Assembly: GCA_030832135.1 (NCBI GenBank)
Contig: JAURJS010000032.1
Coordinates: 1-28,708 of the forward strand
DNA from: Candidatus Planktophila sp.
GTDB taxonomy: Bacteria > Actinomycetota > Actinomycetes > Nanopelagicales > Nanopelagicaceae
Direction: 5' to 3'
Length of the DNA stretch: 28,708 bases
Part shown: positions 20,135-28,604 of the stretch, piece by piece
Numbering within the stretch: the first letter of the stretch is position 1
How the letters are laid out: every line of letters begins with the position of its first letter
Made by a program: the position numbers and the translations under genes
The notes under the pieces: model-generated
Databases searched by the model: none
The model's input: only the letters and a program-made list of their open reading frames with translations
What the model was told of the DNA's origin: nothing

Positions 20135-21676
20135 ATGTCTAATCGCAAACCAATACGTCGCGCACTCCTTAGCGTTTACGATAAAGATCGCCTTCTCGAA
20201 CTTGGGCAAGTATTGGCAGATGCTGGAGTTGAGATTCTCTCAACGGGTTCAACTGCAAAGACATTAAGCGATGCCGGAATTGCTGTCACTGAGGTAAGTA
20301 GCTATACGGGATTTCCGGAGATCATGGGTGGACGCGTAAAGACTCTTCATCCACGAGTGCACTCAGGCATCTTGGCTGATCAAAATAATCCAGATCATCT
20401 TGCGGCGATCAAAGAGCTTGATATCGAACCATTTGATTTAGTGGTCATCAATCTCTATCCATTCTTGAAGACAATTATGTCAGGCGCAAAATTCGAAGAT
20501 TGCATTGAGCAGATTGATATCGGTGGTCCTTCGATGTTGAGAGGAGCAGCGAAGAACCATGGCTCAGTCGCTGTTCTCTGCCATGAGAATCAATATGACG
20601 CAGCCATTGCCGCCATAAAGGCTGGTGGTTTTACTGCAGATGAGCGCAAGAACTTGGCGCTTGAGGTATTTCGCACGACAGCTGAATACGATCTCACCAT
20701 CGCAAGCTGGCTTGGCACAACAATTTCGATGGATATGCCAGATTGGCTTGGACTGATCTGGAAGCGCCAGAGCTCACTTCGCTATGGAGAGAATCCTCAT
20801 CAGAGCGCAGCGGTTTTCGCTGGTGGTCCTCCAGGAATTGTGAATGCGGTGCAATCACATGGCAAAGAGATGTCCTTTAATAATTACACAGATGCTGATG
20901 CTGCTTGGCGCGCTGCGTTGGATCACGCAGAGCCATGTGTTGCCATCATCAAACATGCCAATCCATGTGGTGTTGCAATTGGTAGCGACATCGCAGATGC
21001 CTATGCGAAGGCACATGCCTGTGATCCTGTCTCTGCCTTCGGTGGAGTAATTGCCGCCAATCGCACCGTGACAGTTGCGATGGCTGAACCTCTTTCACAA
21101 ATCTTCACAGAGGTAATCATTGCGCCAGATTATGAACCTGCAGCGCTTGAGATTTTGATGAAGAAGCCTTCAATTCGAATTCTCACCAATCCAATTACTC
21201 GAATCTCTCCGCTAGAAATGCGCCCTGTCTCTGGCGGCATTGTTGTGCAGCAGACGGATTTGATTAACGCTGAAGGCGATAGCGCAGCGAATTGGAAGCA
21301 GGTCACAGGTGCTCCGGTAAGTGCTGAGGTTCTTTCAGATCTTCAATTTGCATGGCGTGCTGTTCGCGCAGTTAAGAGCAATGCAATCTTGCTCGCACAC
21401 GGTGGGGCTGCAGTGGGAATTGGAATGGGGCAGGTCAACCGCGTTGATTCAGCGAAACTGGCAGTTGATCGTGCCGGGGATCGAGTGAAGGGGAGCGTTG
21501 CCGCATCAGATGCATTCTTCCCATTTGCCGATGGCCTTGAGATTCTTACCAACGCAGGGGTAGCGGCAATTGTTCAACCTGGTGGCTCTGTTCGCGATGA
21601 AGAGGTCATTGCCGCGGCGCAGAAGGCAGGCGTTGCTATGTTCTTTACCGGTACTCGACACTTCTCTCACGCATAA
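20135..21676 (+). CDS. purH: Bifunctional AICAR transformylase / IMP cyclohydrolase
   Basis: Catalyses the last two steps to IMP. The 513 residues cover the N-terminal cyclohydrolase ([17 protein letters not shown] at the start, [24 protein letters not shown]) and the C-terminal transformylase, with LRYGENPHQ (about 214-222) and the catalytic Lys-His pair in IIKHANPCG. The C-terminus ends in [11 protein letters not shown], near the family's usual RHF.H ending. The start ATG 20135 has GGAG nine bases upstream. It lies 16 bases after purN, so both are in the sucCD-perM-purN-purH run. It feeds IMP to the guaB pathway encoded upstream. Confidence 0.97.
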   Translation: MSNRKPIRRALLSVYDKDRLLELGQVLADAGVEILSTGSTAKTLSDAGIAVTEVSSYTGFPEIMGGRVKTLHPRVHSGILADQNNPDHLAAIKELDIEPFDLVVINLYPFLKTIMSGAKFEDCIEQIDIGGPSMLRGAAKNHGSVAVLCHENQYDAAIAAIKAGGFTADERKNLALEVFRTTAEYDLTIASWLGTTISMDMPDWLGLIWKRQSSLRYGENPHQSAAVFAGGPPGIVNAVQSHGKEMSFNNYTDADAAWRAALDHAEPCVAIIKHANPCGVAIGSDIADAYAKAHACDPVSAFGGVIAANRTVTVAMAEPLSQIFTEVIIAPDYEPAALEILMKKPSIRILTNPITRISPLEMRPVSGGIVVQQTDLINAEGDSAANWKQVTGAPVSAEVLSDLQFAWRAVRAVKSNAILLAHGGAAVGIGMGQVNRVDSAKLAVDRAGDRVKGSVAASDAFFPFADGLEILTNAGVAAIVQPGGSVRDEEVIAAAQKAGVAMFFTGTRHFSHA

Positions 21677-21690
21677 CCACTGAAATAAGT

Positions 21691-21696
21691 TAGGTT
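21691..21696 (+). promoter_or_regulatory. Possible -10 element for a leaderless folD mRNA
   Basis: TAGGTT fits TANNNT and its last T lies 6 bases before ATG 21703, so the predicted first transcribed base is the A of the start codon. No Shine-Dalgarno is present in the 26-base purH-folD gap and no -35 box is clear. Confidence 0.4.
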
Positions 21697-21702
21697 TACT
21701 CC

Positions 21703-22545
21703 ATGAGCGCACAGATTCTCGATGGCAAGGCACTGGCTGCATCTATTAAGAGTGACCTTGCTGCTCGCACAATTGCCTTGAAAGCGAAGGCAATCACTCC
21801 TGGACTTGGCACTGTTCTCGTTGGAGATGATCCTGGTTCACATTCTTATGTGGGTGGAAAGCATCGCGATTGCCAAGAAGTTGGAATTAATTCAATTCGA
21901 GTCGATCTTCCAGCAGATGCAACGCAGGCAGATGTGCTCGCTGCAATCCGTGATCTCAATAACGCAAAGGAGTGCACCGGATATATCGTGCAGCTCCCAT
22001 TGCCGCGCGGAATTGATACCCAGGTAATCCTTGAGGCAATCGATCCCGCAAAGGATGCCGATGGTCTTCATCCAATGAATCTCGGTCGTCTCGTTGCAGG
22101 GTATGAAGCGCCACTGCCGTGCACACCACGAGGAATCGTTGAACTCCTCAACCACTACAACGTTCCACTTAATGGGGCAGAGGTTGTTGTCATAGGTCGT
22201 GGCCTCACAGTTGGTCGCCCACTCGGATTACTTCTAACCCGTAAGCAAGAGAATGCAACAGTCACTTTGACTCACACCGGCACAAAAGATTTAGCTGCAC
22301 ACACACGTCGAGCAGATATCGTCGTTGCCGCCATCGGCCAAGCCCACTTCCTCAAGGCAGAGATGATTAAGCCTGGAGCTGCAATTCTTGATGTGGGTAT
22401 ATCGCGCACCGATGCAGGGTTGTTGGGAGATGTTGATCCTGGCGTCTTTGATGTAGCTTCATGGATTGCACCAATGCCAGGGGGAGTCGGACCAATGACT
22501 CGAGCGATGTTGCTCACCAATGTGGTGGATGCATGCGAGCGATAA
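21703..22545 (+). CDS. folD: Methylene-THF dehydrogenase / methenyl-THF cyclohydrolase
   Basis: A 280-residue bifunctional enzyme converting 5,10-methylene-THF to 10-formyl-THF with NADP+. The catalytic segment [10 protein letters not shown] has Y49 and K53. The folate motif QLPLPRGID lies near residue 105, the NADP site [14 protein letters not shown] near 163-176, and the C-terminal [11 protein letters not shown] closes the active site. Length is normal. Its product is the formyl donor for PurN and PurH just upstream, a clear functional link. The start lacks a ribosome site. The next small gene overlaps its last 13 bases. Confidence 0.96.
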   Translation: MSAQILDGKALAASIKSDLAARTIALKAKAITPGLGTVLVGDDPGSHSYVGGKHRDCQEVGINSIRVDLPADATQADVLAAIRDLNNAKECTGYIVQLPLPRGIDTQVILEAIDPAKDADGLHPMNLGRLVAGYEAPLPCTPRGIVELLNHYNVPLNGAEVVVIGRGLTVGRPLGLLLTRKQENATVTLTHTGTKDLAAHTRRADIVVAAIGQAHFLKAEMIKPGAAILDVGISRTDAGLLGDVDPGVFDVASWIAPMPGGVGPMTRAMLLTNVVDACER

Positions 22546-22775
22546 CCTCACTTCATCTGCGCATAGCTGCGCTCTCGATTCTTATCGGCGTCGCACTGGG
22601 AATCTTCGGCGCGGTGCGTTCTGGCTCAATATTGATCGCCCTGGGGACCGGCCTTGTTGCCCTTGCCCAGTGGGGAAAGAGTTCGGGGCGACGCCGGGTA
22701 ATTGAGTGTTATTTCCCGCTCACACTCGCAGGTGTGCTCTTCGCCCTGGCTCTCGCCCTTCCAAAAGGGTTGTAG
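22533..22775 (+). CDS. Small membrane protein, DUF3017 family
   Basis: An 80-residue protein starting at ATG 22533, inside the last 13 bases of folD. Two or three hydrophobic segments are visible: [35 protein letters not shown], and [16 protein letters not shown], separated by a short basic loop [12 protein letters not shown]3017 proteins of this size sit between folD and mdh in many actinobacteria, which is the main basis for the name. Function is unknown. An open frame extends upstream to 22461 but is a shadow within folD. The mdh -35 box overlaps the end of this gene. Confidence 0.75.
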   Translation: MRAITSLHLRIAALSILIGVALGIFGAVRSGSILIALGTGLVALAQWGKSSGRRRVIECYFPLTLAGVLFALALALPKGL

Positions 22776-22798
22776 AGTTATCTCGACGTCAAGATAAT
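22770..22798 (+). promoter_or_regulatory. Predicted mdh promoter
   Basis: TTGTAG (22770-22775), exactly 17 bases, then GATAAT (22793-22798), one base off the TATAAT consensus. Transcription would start near 22805, leaving a leader of about 11 bases that includes AGGA. The palindrome at 22778-22797 fills the spacer and enters the -10 box. Confidence 0.75.
22778..22797. promoter_or_regulatory. 20-bp palindromic operator in the mdh promoter
   Basis: TTATCTCGACGTCAAGATAA is palindromic at 18 of 20 positions; only positions 7 and 14 break symmetry. It lies between the -35 and -10 boxes, where a bound dimer would block RNA polymerase. Its arms resemble sites used by MarR-type dimers; in Streptomyces the MarR protein TamR is described as controlling TCA-cycle genes. 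The regulator here is unknown. Confidence 0.65.
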
Positions 22799-22815
22799 CC
22801 AGGATAGGACGCAAC

Positions 22816-23766
22816 ATGGCAAAGAAAGTCACCGTTGTTGGTGCAGGTTTCTACGGTTCCACTACAGCTCTTCGCTTAGCTGAATACAACATCTTCGATG
22901 AGGTCGTCCTCACAGATATTCTCGAAGGCAAATCAGAAGGTCTCGCTCTCGATATGAACCAGTCGCGTTCTATCGAAGGCTTTGAGACAAAGTTGATTGG
23001 TGCAACAACAACTGCCGATGGTGGCGGTTATGAGAAGACAGCAAATTCAGATGTCGTAGTGATTACCGCAGGTCTTCCACGCAAGCCAGGTATGAGCCGT
23101 ATGGATCTCATCGGCGTCAATGCAGGAATCGTGCGCGGGGTAGCAGAGAACATTGCTAAGCATTCACCCAATGCAGTCATCATCGTGGTCTCAAACCCAC
23201 TCGATGAGATGACAGCGTTAGCACAGATTGCAACTAACTTTCCAAAGAATCGCGTGATGGGTCAGGCTGGAATGCTTGATACCGCTCGCTTTACAAATTT
23301 CGTTGCTGAAAAGCTTGGTGTTGCTGTCTCTTCAGTGAAGACGCTGACACTTGGCTCACATGGCGACACAATGGTTCCAGTCCCAAGTCGTTGCACCGTC
23401 GATGGCACACCTCTCTCAGAGAAGTTGTCACAGGCCGAGATCGATGAGCTTGTCGATCGCACCCGCAATGGTGGCGCAGAAGTTGTTGCACTTCTCAAGA
23501 CCGGCTCTGCTTACTACGCACCATCTGCAGCAGCAGCTCGCATGGCTAAGGCTGTCATCGAAGATTCAGGTGAAGTAATGCCTGTCTGTGCATGGGTTGA
23601 TGGCGAATACGGAATCTCTGGCGTCTATCTCGGTGTTGAAGCTGAAATTGGCAAGGTTGGAATTCGTAAAGTTGTTGAAAGCAAGCTCACCGATTCAGAG
23701 GTTGCATCTCTTAAGGAAGCTGCTGAGGCTGTTCGCGCAAAGCAAGCTGATGTTCAGACTCTCTAA
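22816..23766 (+). CDS. mdh: Malate dehydrogenase (LDH-like type)
   Basis: Interconverts malate and oxaloacetate with NAD(H). The 316-residue chain has the nucleotide loop GAGFYG (9-14), substrate arginines R89 and R95 in LPRKPGMSRMDL, R158 in LDTARF, and the catalytic histidine H182 in GSHGDTMVP. The arginine at 89 in place of the LDH glutamine marks malate specificity. It belongs to the LDH-like MDH group rather than the longer cytosolic type found in many other actinobacteria. AGGA at 22806-22809 or just before it is the ribosome site. It has its own promoter with a palindromic operator. icd follows after 40 bases, with no terminator seen. Confidence 0.95.
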   Translation: MAKKVTVVGAGFYGSTTALRLAEYNIFDEVVLTDILEGKSEGLALDMNQSRSIEGFETKLIGATTTADGGGYEKTANSDVVVITAGLPRKPGMSRMDLIGVNAGIVRGVAENIAKHSPNAVIIVVSNPLDEMTALAQIATNFPKNRVMGQAGMLDTARFTNFVAEKLGVAVSSVKTLTLGSHGDTMVPVPSRCTVDGTPLSEKLSQAEIDELVDRTRNGGAEVVALLKTGSAYYAPSAAAARMAKAVIEDSGEVMPVCAWVDGEYGISGVYLGVEAEIGKVGIRKVVESKLTDSEVASLKEAAEAVRAKQADVQTL

Positions 23767-23806
23767 TTAATCTCAGACCAAAGAGCGATCCACAAAGGAA
23801 ATAACT

Positions 23807-25021
23807 ATGACAAAGATCAAAGTAGAAGGAACAGTTGTAGAGCTTGATGGCGATGAGATGACTCGCATCATGTGGCAGTTCATCAAGGATAAGTTGATCC
23901 TGCCTTACCTCGACGTCAATCTTGAGTACTACGACCTCGGCATGGAGCACCGCGATGCAACTGATGACCAGGTCACAATTGATGCCGCCAAGGCGATCCA
24001 GAAGCATGGCGTTGGTATTAAGTGCGCAACCATCACTCCTGATGAGGCGCGCGTAGAGGAGTTTGGCCTTAAGAAGATGTGGAAGTCTCCTAACGGAACT
24101 ATCCGCAACATCCTTGGTGGCGTGATCTTCCGCGAGCCAATCATCATCTCAAATGTTCCACGTCTGGTTCCGCACTGGACCAAGCCAATCGTTATCGGTC
24201 GCCACGCATTTGGTGATCAATACAAGGCAACAGACTTCAAGGTTCCAGGTAAGGGCAAGCTCACCCTCTCTTTCGTTCCAGAAGATGGTTCAGCTCCAAT
24301 CCAGCATGAGGTCTTTGACTTTGAATCATCAGGTGTAGCCCTTGCGATGTATAACGTTGATAAGTCAATCTATGACTTCGCACGTGCTTCACTTAATTAC
24401 GGACTTCTTCGTAAGTTCCCCGTCTACCTCTCAACAAAGAACACAATCCTTAAGGCATATGACGGACGTTTTAAAGATATCTTTGAAGAGGTCTACCAGG
24501 CAGAGTTCAAGACTGAATTTGAAGCTGCAGGAATTTGGTATGAGCACCGCCTTATCGATGACATGGTCGCTATGTCACTTCGCATGGAAGGTGGATATGT
24601 CTGGGCATGTAAGAACTACGACGGAGATGTTCAATCTGACACCGTTGCACAGGGTTACGGCTCACTCGGTTTGATGACATCTGTTCTCATGACACCAGAT
24701 GGAAAGGTCTGTGAGTCAGAGGCAGCTCACGGCACGGTGACACGTCACTACCGCGATCACCAGGCTGGCAAGGAGACTTCAACAAACCCAATCGCATCAA
24801 TCTTCGCTTGGACACAGGGCTTAGCTCACCGTGCAAAGCTCGATAACAATCCAGAGCTTGCGAAGTTCGCAAAGACCCTTGAAGAGGTCTGCGTTAAGAC
24901 TGTTGAAGAGGGAAAGATGACTAAGGATTTAGCTCTCTTGATCTCAAACGATGCGCCTTACCAAACAACGCAGCAGTTCCTTGCTTCAATTGATGAAAAC
25001 CTGAAGAAGGCTATGGCTTAA
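23807..25021 (+). CDS. icd: NADP-dependent isocitrate dehydrogenase, homodimeric eukaryote-like type
   Basis: Oxidative decarboxylation of isocitrate to 2-oxoglutarate, producing NADPH. The 404 residues match the subfamily II dimeric enzymes also found in eukaryotes, not the 740-residue monomeric type of many actinobacteria. Visible features: [13 protein letters not shown] (11-23), the substrate loop [19 protein letters not shown] with its serine and arginines, the metal-binding [12 protein letters not shown], and the NADP-site [20 protein letters not shown] lies shortly before ATG 23807. Lying behind mdh, it is probably on the same transcript and under the same operator. Its final codons form part of a 13-bp direct repeat. 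Confidence 0.96.
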   Translation: MTKIKVEGTVVELDGDEMTRIMWQFIKDKLILPYLDVNLEYYDLGMEHRDATDDQVTIDAAKAIQKHGVGIKCATITPDEARVEEFGLKKMWKSPNGTIRNILGGVIFREPIIISNVPRLVPHWTKPIVIGRHAFGDQYKATDFKVPGKGKLTLSFVPEDGSAPIQHEVFDFESSGVALAMYNVDKSIYDFARASLNYGLLRKFPVYLSTKNTILKAYDGRFKDIFEEVYQAEFKTEFEAAGIWYEHRLIDDMVAMSLRMEGGYVWACKNYDGDVQSDTVAQGYGSLGLMTSVLMTPDGKVCESEAAHGTVTRHYRDHQAGKETSTNPIASIFAWTQGLAHRAKLDNNPELAKFAKTLEEVCVKTVEEGKMTKDLALLISNDAPYQTTQQFLASIDENLKKAMA

Positions 25022-25059
25022 TCGCACCTGCGATTTAAGCGATAGATATGGCTTAATCG
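25012..25059 (+). repeat. 13-bp direct repeat at the end of icd
   Basis: TATGGCTTAATCG occurs at 25012-25024, spanning the icd stop, and again at 25047-25059, just before the S51 gene. Between them, GCTTAATCGCACCTGCGATTTAAGC (25016-25040, with one bulge) can fold into a hairpin with a 4-base loop; no T-run follows. It may be a local duplication, and the hairpin may stabilise or weakly end the mdh-icd mRNA. Confidence 0.6.
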
Positions 25060-25061
25060 AA

Positions 25062-25745
25062 ATGAACCAGAACCCGGGAGTGCTTGCGCTTGTAGGTTCT
25101 GGAGAGTATTCAACACAGATGCAGGAGTTCGAGACCGGACTCCTGCATTCTGCATTTCTACGTGGCAAGAAGAATGTATTTGTTCAAATTCCAACGGCCT
25201 CATCTCATGAAGGCGAAGAGAAACGCAGCTATTGGCGCAGACGTGGACAAGAGCAATGTGAACGCATTGGCTGTGAGTCTCTCTACCTGCCAATCCATGA
25301 ACGCGAAGATGCCTTTAATCCAGATTATGTTGATGCAATCAAAGATGCGGGTCTGATCTATTTCTCTGGGGGAGACCCACATCGCATCGCAGATGTCTTT
25401 AAACGTTCACCATTATGGGATGAGATCTGTGACCAATGGATGTCGGGAACATCACTTGCTGGATGTTCTGCCGGCGCCATGGCCTTCGGTGGCACGATAA
25501 TGGGAATCCGTAAATCGAACCATAGTGAGGGACTTAATCTTCTGCCAGATATTGAAGTGATTCCTCATTATGACAAGATGCTTGGCTGGCTCCCTGATCG
25601 CGTTGCATCATTTATCGCACGAGGTGGTGCCAATACAACGTTAATTGGAATTGATGAGAATACAGCGCTTGTGATGGATGGTGGCTGGAGAGTCATAGGA
25701 GCAGGTAAAGCACATGTGCTCCGTGGGGTTTTAGAAATAGGCTAA
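25062..25745 (+). CDS. Peptidase S51 / cyanophycinase-like serine hydrolase
   Basis: A 227-residue protein of the class I glutamine-amidotransferase fold that includes dipeptidase E and cyanophycinase. The nucleophile serine is S136 in AGCSAGAMAFG, on the typical GxSAG elbow. FSGGDPHRIADVF (101-113) is the conserved strand before it, and H169 in IPHYDK is a plausible catalytic histidine. At this length and without a signal peptide it is a cytoplasmic enzyme, closer to the dipeptidase E group than to full cyanophycinase. The natural substrate, perhaps Asp-containing or other isopeptides, is uncertain. ATG 25062 lacks a ribosome site. A perfect hairpin lies about 57 bases into the gene. Confidence 0.82.
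   Translation: MNQNPGVLALVGSGEYSTQMQEFETGLLHSAFLRGKKNVFVQIPTASSHEGEEKRSYWRRRGQEQCERIGCESLYLPIHEREDAFNPDYVDAIKDAGLIYFSGGDPHRIADVFKRSPLWDEICDQWMSGTSLAGCSAGAMAFGGTIMGIRKSNHSEGLNLLPDIEVIPHYDKMLGWLPDRVASFIARGGANTTLIGIDENTALVMDGGWRVIGAGKAHVLRGVLEIG
25119..25148 (+). repeat. Perfect inverted repeat within the S51 gene
   Basis: ATGCAGGAGT (25119-25128) and ACTCCTGCAT (25139-25148) are exact complements with a 10-base loop. The hairpin is inside coding sequence near the 5' end. No T-run follows. A role in mRNA stability or start-site control is possible, but chance is not excluded. Confidence 0.5.
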
Positions 25746-25751
25746 AGAGAT

Positions 25752-25757
25752 TACCCT
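25752..25757 (+). promoter_or_regulatory. Possible -10 element for a leaderless dinB-like mRNA
   Basis: TACCCT fits TANNNT and ends exactly 6 bases before ATG 25764. There is no Shine-Dalgarno in the 18-base gap after the S51 gene, and no convincing -35 box. Confidence 0.35.
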
Positions 25758-25763
25758 CGCCAT

Positions 25764-26285
25764 ATGGATGCAGCTAAATTACTAAAGCACATGGCATGGG
25801 CAAATGAAGAGATCTTTACCAAGGTCTCACAGTTACCCGATGAGGCACTCGATGCTTATGCAGTAAATCCTGAGTGGACCGTTCGTGAGATTGTGCGCCA
25901 TATTGCAAGCTCTGCGACCTGGTATGGCTGGCGCTTGCTCGATAAGAGCGCCTTTACGGAAGAAGAGAGCGCTGCCTGGCAGAAGAAGTTAGATCTCACT
26001 GAGATACAACCAGCAACAGCTCGTGATGTCCTGACCTCTATCGAGTATGTGAAGGCAGCAGATGCTGCACTACTTGCTGCTTCGCTATTGCCTGAAGGGG
26101 ATGTGCTTCGTGAGTGGGAGGGAAGAATCATCACTCGAAAGCGTTCGACCATCATCGCTCAAGCTGTGCATCACGCTACTGAGCATCGCGCACAATTGGT
26201 CTCAGCGCTTGAGGTGAGAGGGTTTACCTCCATCAATCTCGATGATTACGATCTCTGGAATTACGCAGACACAATTGGGGAGTAG
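25764..26285 (+). CDS. DinB-like metal-binding four-helix protein
   Basis: A 173-residue protein of the DinB/YfiT superfamily. Three histidines suited to the family's metal site are present: H46 in IVRHIASS, and H137 and H141 in AVHHATEHRAQ. The predicted structure is helical, with conserved WANEEIF and WTVREIVRHI at the N-terminal helices. Members include thiol-dependent S-transferases using bacillithiol or mycothiol and proteins of unknown role; despite the name, it is unrelated to DNA polymerase IV. A substrate cannot be read from sequence. No ribosome site precedes the start. It ends convergent to the protease gene, 8 bases away. Confidence 0.83.
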   Translation: MDAAKLLKHMAWANEEIFTKVSQLPDEALDAYAVNPEWTVREIVRHIASSATWYGWRLLDKSAFTEEESAAWQKKLDLTEIQPATARDVLTSIEYVKAADAALLAASLLPEGDVLREWEGRIITRKRSTIIAQAVHHATEHRAQLVSALEVRGFTSINLDDYDLWNYADTIGE

Positions 26286-26298
26286 GAGCGCTTCTACT
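26281..26298. terminator. Short hairpin between convergent dinB-like and protease genes
   Basis: AGTAGGA-GCGC-TTCTACT forms a 7-bp stem with one G-U pair and a 4-base loop. The stop codons of both genes lie in opposite arms. No T-run follows on either strand, so termination would be weak. Confidence 0.3.
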
Positions 26299-27430
26299 TA
26301 ATAAACCCAGACAGGCAAGCGTTAAATCCTTGAGATTTTTTGAGATCTCGTCGCAAGTTTGTATTGGTAGCGCTGATAGGTGTTGCCTTACCATTCTTAT
26401 AAATTACGCCTTTGTCGCGAGCACTTGAGCACTGTTTCATAGCGGTGTCACTGCTCTTGCTTGTCTTCGCCCACTGCTGAGCTAGTTTAAGTATGTATTG
26501 GTATTCCGGTGAGATATAAGTTTTCTTAGGAACAATCGATGAACTCGGTGTTGGCGTAGCGGTTGGCGTAGCTACGTATGGGTGCTCAGCAACGTACTTT
26601 TCGGCTTCAGCAATCATCTCAAGAAACATAAACACTGGTGCGGTGTAACCAATTGTGTCACCAACTGATCCACCCGCCTGTCCGCAGGAGAAGGCATTCC
26701 AATGTCCTGAAGGGGTTGTTCCAACATAGTAAGAGATGCCATCGATTGATACAGTGGTTGAGCCTCCAGAATCTCCACCGCATGCACCGCTCTTGTAAGG
26801 GCCGGTCAAGAATACGTGATCATTAATCTCATCGTCGGAGCGACCATACTTACTTTTCATTTCAGAGGCAGTCCAAGGCGACATCTCAATACTTCTCGGA
26901 ACCAAAGAGGTAATTTCTCCATTAAATTTGCAAGGCGAGGAGACATTCCTTTTGGCGCAGATATCCTCGTAAATACCATAACCCGTTATTTTCATGGGCG
27001 TTCTTGCAGTTATCGCTTTTGCAAGTAGTTCTGGGGTAATCAGTGGGGCGGTTTCTAACAATGCGAATGGTTTCTCTAGAATGAGAATTGCAAAATCATC
27101 TTTAAAATTCTTATTTGAGTAGGTGGATGGAAAGAACTTCCTAATTACTTTGATTGGCTGCATTTCCTTTGTCAGCTCTTGATTAAGTTGCGAGACATAA
27201 AGCTGGGCAAATTCCGCGTTATCTTTGATATGGCCTGCAGAGAAAACTATTCGAGGACTATATAAGTAGCCAGAACCATTTGCCCAAGGGCCACTACCTA
27301 CCTTCTCCAATGAAGATAACGCCATAATGCGAGGCTCCGAGAAATCTTCTTTCCCATCAAGTGAAGCAGATGCTGTGGCTGGAATTAAAATGCCTAGTAG
27401 TGCAAGTAGTACGGATGCCTTAGCTCTCAT
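26294..27430 (-). CDS. Secreted trypsin-like (S1) serine protease with C-terminal extension
   Basis: A 378-residue protein starting at ATG 27430. The N-terminus MRAKASVLLALLGILIPATASA is a signal peptide. The catalytic triad is readable: H67 in SAGHI, D112 in DDFAILIL, S221 in GACGGDSGGS. Cysteine pairs C158/C167 and C217/C249 could form disulfides, the second flanking the active serine as in chymotrypsin folds. After about residue 287, a Thr/Pro linker (TPTATPTPSSS) leads to an approximately 80-residue C-terminal part with two cysteines and many lysines that I do not recognise. The protease is exported, probably to act on surface or environmental protein. It has a good promoter and appears to be a single gene. 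The C-terminal role is unknown. Confidence 0.88.
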   Translation of the reverse strand: MRAKASVLLALLGILIPATASASLDGKEDFSEPRIMALSSLEKVGSGPWANGSGYLYSPRIVFSAGHIKDNAEFAQLYVSQLNQELTKEMQPIKVIRKFFPSTYSNKNFKDDFAILILEKPFALLETAPLITPELLAKAITARTPMKITGYGIYEDICAKRNVSSPCKFNGEITSLVPRSIEMSPWTASEMKSKYGRSDDEINDHVFLTGPYKSGACGGDSGGSTTVSIDGISYYVGTTPSGHWNAFSCGQAGGSVGDTIGYTAPVFMFLEMIAEAEKYVAEHPYVATPTATPTPSSSIVPKKTYISPEYQYILKLAQQWAKTSKSSDTAMKQCSSARDKGVIYKNGKATPISATNTNLRRDLKKSQGFNACLSGFIK

Positions 27431-27436
27431 CAATTC

Positions 27437-27465
27437 AGTCTTCTCGCATTAGATTGGAAGGTCAA
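27437..27465 (-). promoter_or_regulatory. Predicted promoter of the secreted protease
   Basis: On the minus strand: TTGACC (27465-27460), a 17-base spacer, AAGACT (27442-27437), then six bases to ATG 27430. The -35 box is one base off TTGACA. The spacing predicts that transcription starts at or next to the A of ATG, giving a leaderless mRNA. Confidence 0.55.
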
Positions 27466-27474
27466 TAGATAGTA

Positions 27475-27510
27475 AAAAAACCCGCCACAGTTGCCTGTGA
27501 CGGGTTTTTT
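27475..27510 (-). terminator. Rho-independent terminator of the ABC ATPase gene
   Basis: Arms of 16 bases, CTGTGACGGGTTTTTT and AAAAAACCCGCCACAG, pair with one mismatch around a 4-base loop. On the minus strand it lies 11 bases after the ATPase stop and is followed by a T-run of seven. It also insulates the downstream protease promoter. Confidence 0.92.
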
Positions 27511-27521
27511 AGAATTACGTT

Positions 27522-28604
27522 TTAGTTAATACGTGCACCTGTTGTCGCATCGAAGAGATGAACAGCGTTAGCAACGTTTACTACAGTGACGGTCTCGCCT
27601 GGCTTTGGTGGGTTCTTTGGATCCCAACGAACGATGACCTGTGCACCTTCATCAGATGCGTTAGCGAACTGAACATTTGTATCTGCAGGCTTGCCATAGA
27701 CAAATGCATCAGAGCCGAGCTCTTCAACAACCTCTACGAGAACGTGGAAACCTGTAGCTGAAGCAACCCAACCTTCTGGGCGGATACCAACGATGACTGA
27801 TGAGCCAGCTGAAGCTGGAACATCGATATCGAGGTCACCGAGGTGAGCCTTGCCACCTGAGACGGGTGCTGTGAGGAGGTTCATCGCAGGAGAACCGATA
27901 AAGCCTGCAACGAATGCGTTAGCTGGCTTGTCATAAAGGTTACGTGGTGTGTCTACCTGCTGGAGGAGACCATCCTTAAGAACTGCAACGCGATCGCCCA
28001 TGGTCATAGCCTCGACCTGGTCGTGAGTTACATAAACTGTTGTGATTCCGAGGCGGCGCTGAAGGGCTGCAATCTGTGTACGAGTTGCAACACGGAGCTT
28101 TGCATCAAGGTTAGAGAGTGGCTCATCCATCAAGAAGACCTGAGGTTCGCGAACAATCGCACGACCCATTGCAACGCGCTGACGCTGACCACCTGAGAGA
28201 GCCTTTGGCTTACGCTCTAAGTAGAGTTCAAGGTCGAGAAGCTTTGCTGCTTCGCGGACTCGCTTATCGCGCTCTGCCTTATCGACGCCTGCAATCTTGA
28301 GCGCAAAGCCCATGTTCTCTGCAACTGTCATGTGTGGATAGAGCGCATATGACTGGAAGACCATCGCAATATCGCGATCCTTAGGTGCAACGTTTGTTAC
28401 GTCGCGATCTCCAATAAGAATACGACCACCATCAATTTCCTCAAGGCCGGCCAACATACGAAGTGATGTTGATTTACCGCAACCTGAAGGGCCAACAAGA
28501 ACAAGGAACTCGCCATCTGCGACGGTGAGGTTGAGCTTGTCTACAGCAGGTGTAGTTGTGCCTGGGTAGATGCGTGATGCATTTTCGAATATAACTGATG
28601 CCAT
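27522..28604 (-). CDS. ABC transporter ATP-binding protein, sugar (MsmX/UgpC/MalK) type
   Basis: A 360-residue ATPase with all motifs: Walker A GPSGCGKST (38-46), Q-loop VFQSYALYPHMTVAEN (82-97), signature LSGGQRQR (136-143), Walker B VFLMDEPLSNLD (156-167) and the H-loop VTHDQ. The roughly 120-residue C-terminal OB-fold domain (TOBE-type, IGSPAMNLLTAPV, VGIRPEG) marks the carbohydrate-importer class. ATPases of this type often serve several sugar transporters encoded elsewhere; no permease or binding-protein gene is near on the downstream side. AAGGAAG lies 5 bases before ATG 28604. A terminator follows. The transported substrate cannot be told from sequence. Confidence 0.95.
   Translation of the reverse strand: MASVIFENASRIYPGTTTPAVDKLNLTVADGEFLVLVGPSGCGKSTSLRMLAGLEEIDGGRILIGDRDVTNVAPKDRDIAMVFQSYALYPHMTVAENMGFALKIAGVDKAERDKRVREAAKLLDLELYLERKPKALSGGQRQRVAMGRAIVREPQVFLMDEPLSNLDAKLRVATRTQIAALQRRLGITTVYVTHDQVEAMTMGDRVAVLKDGLLQQVDTPRNLYDKPANAFVAGFIGSPAMNLLTAPVSGGKAHLGDLDIDVPASAGSSVIVGIRPEGWVASATGFHVLVEVVEELGSDAFVYGKPADTNVQFANASDEGAQVIVRWDPKNPPKPGETVTVVNVANAVHLFDATTGARIN

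Noticed and set aside
25062..26285. The S51 peptidase and dinB-like genes as part of a cyanophycin or DNA-damage module
   Set aside because: No cyanophycin synthetase or SOS-box-like element is visible nearby, and the dinB-like protein is the metal-binding YfiT type, not a polymerase.
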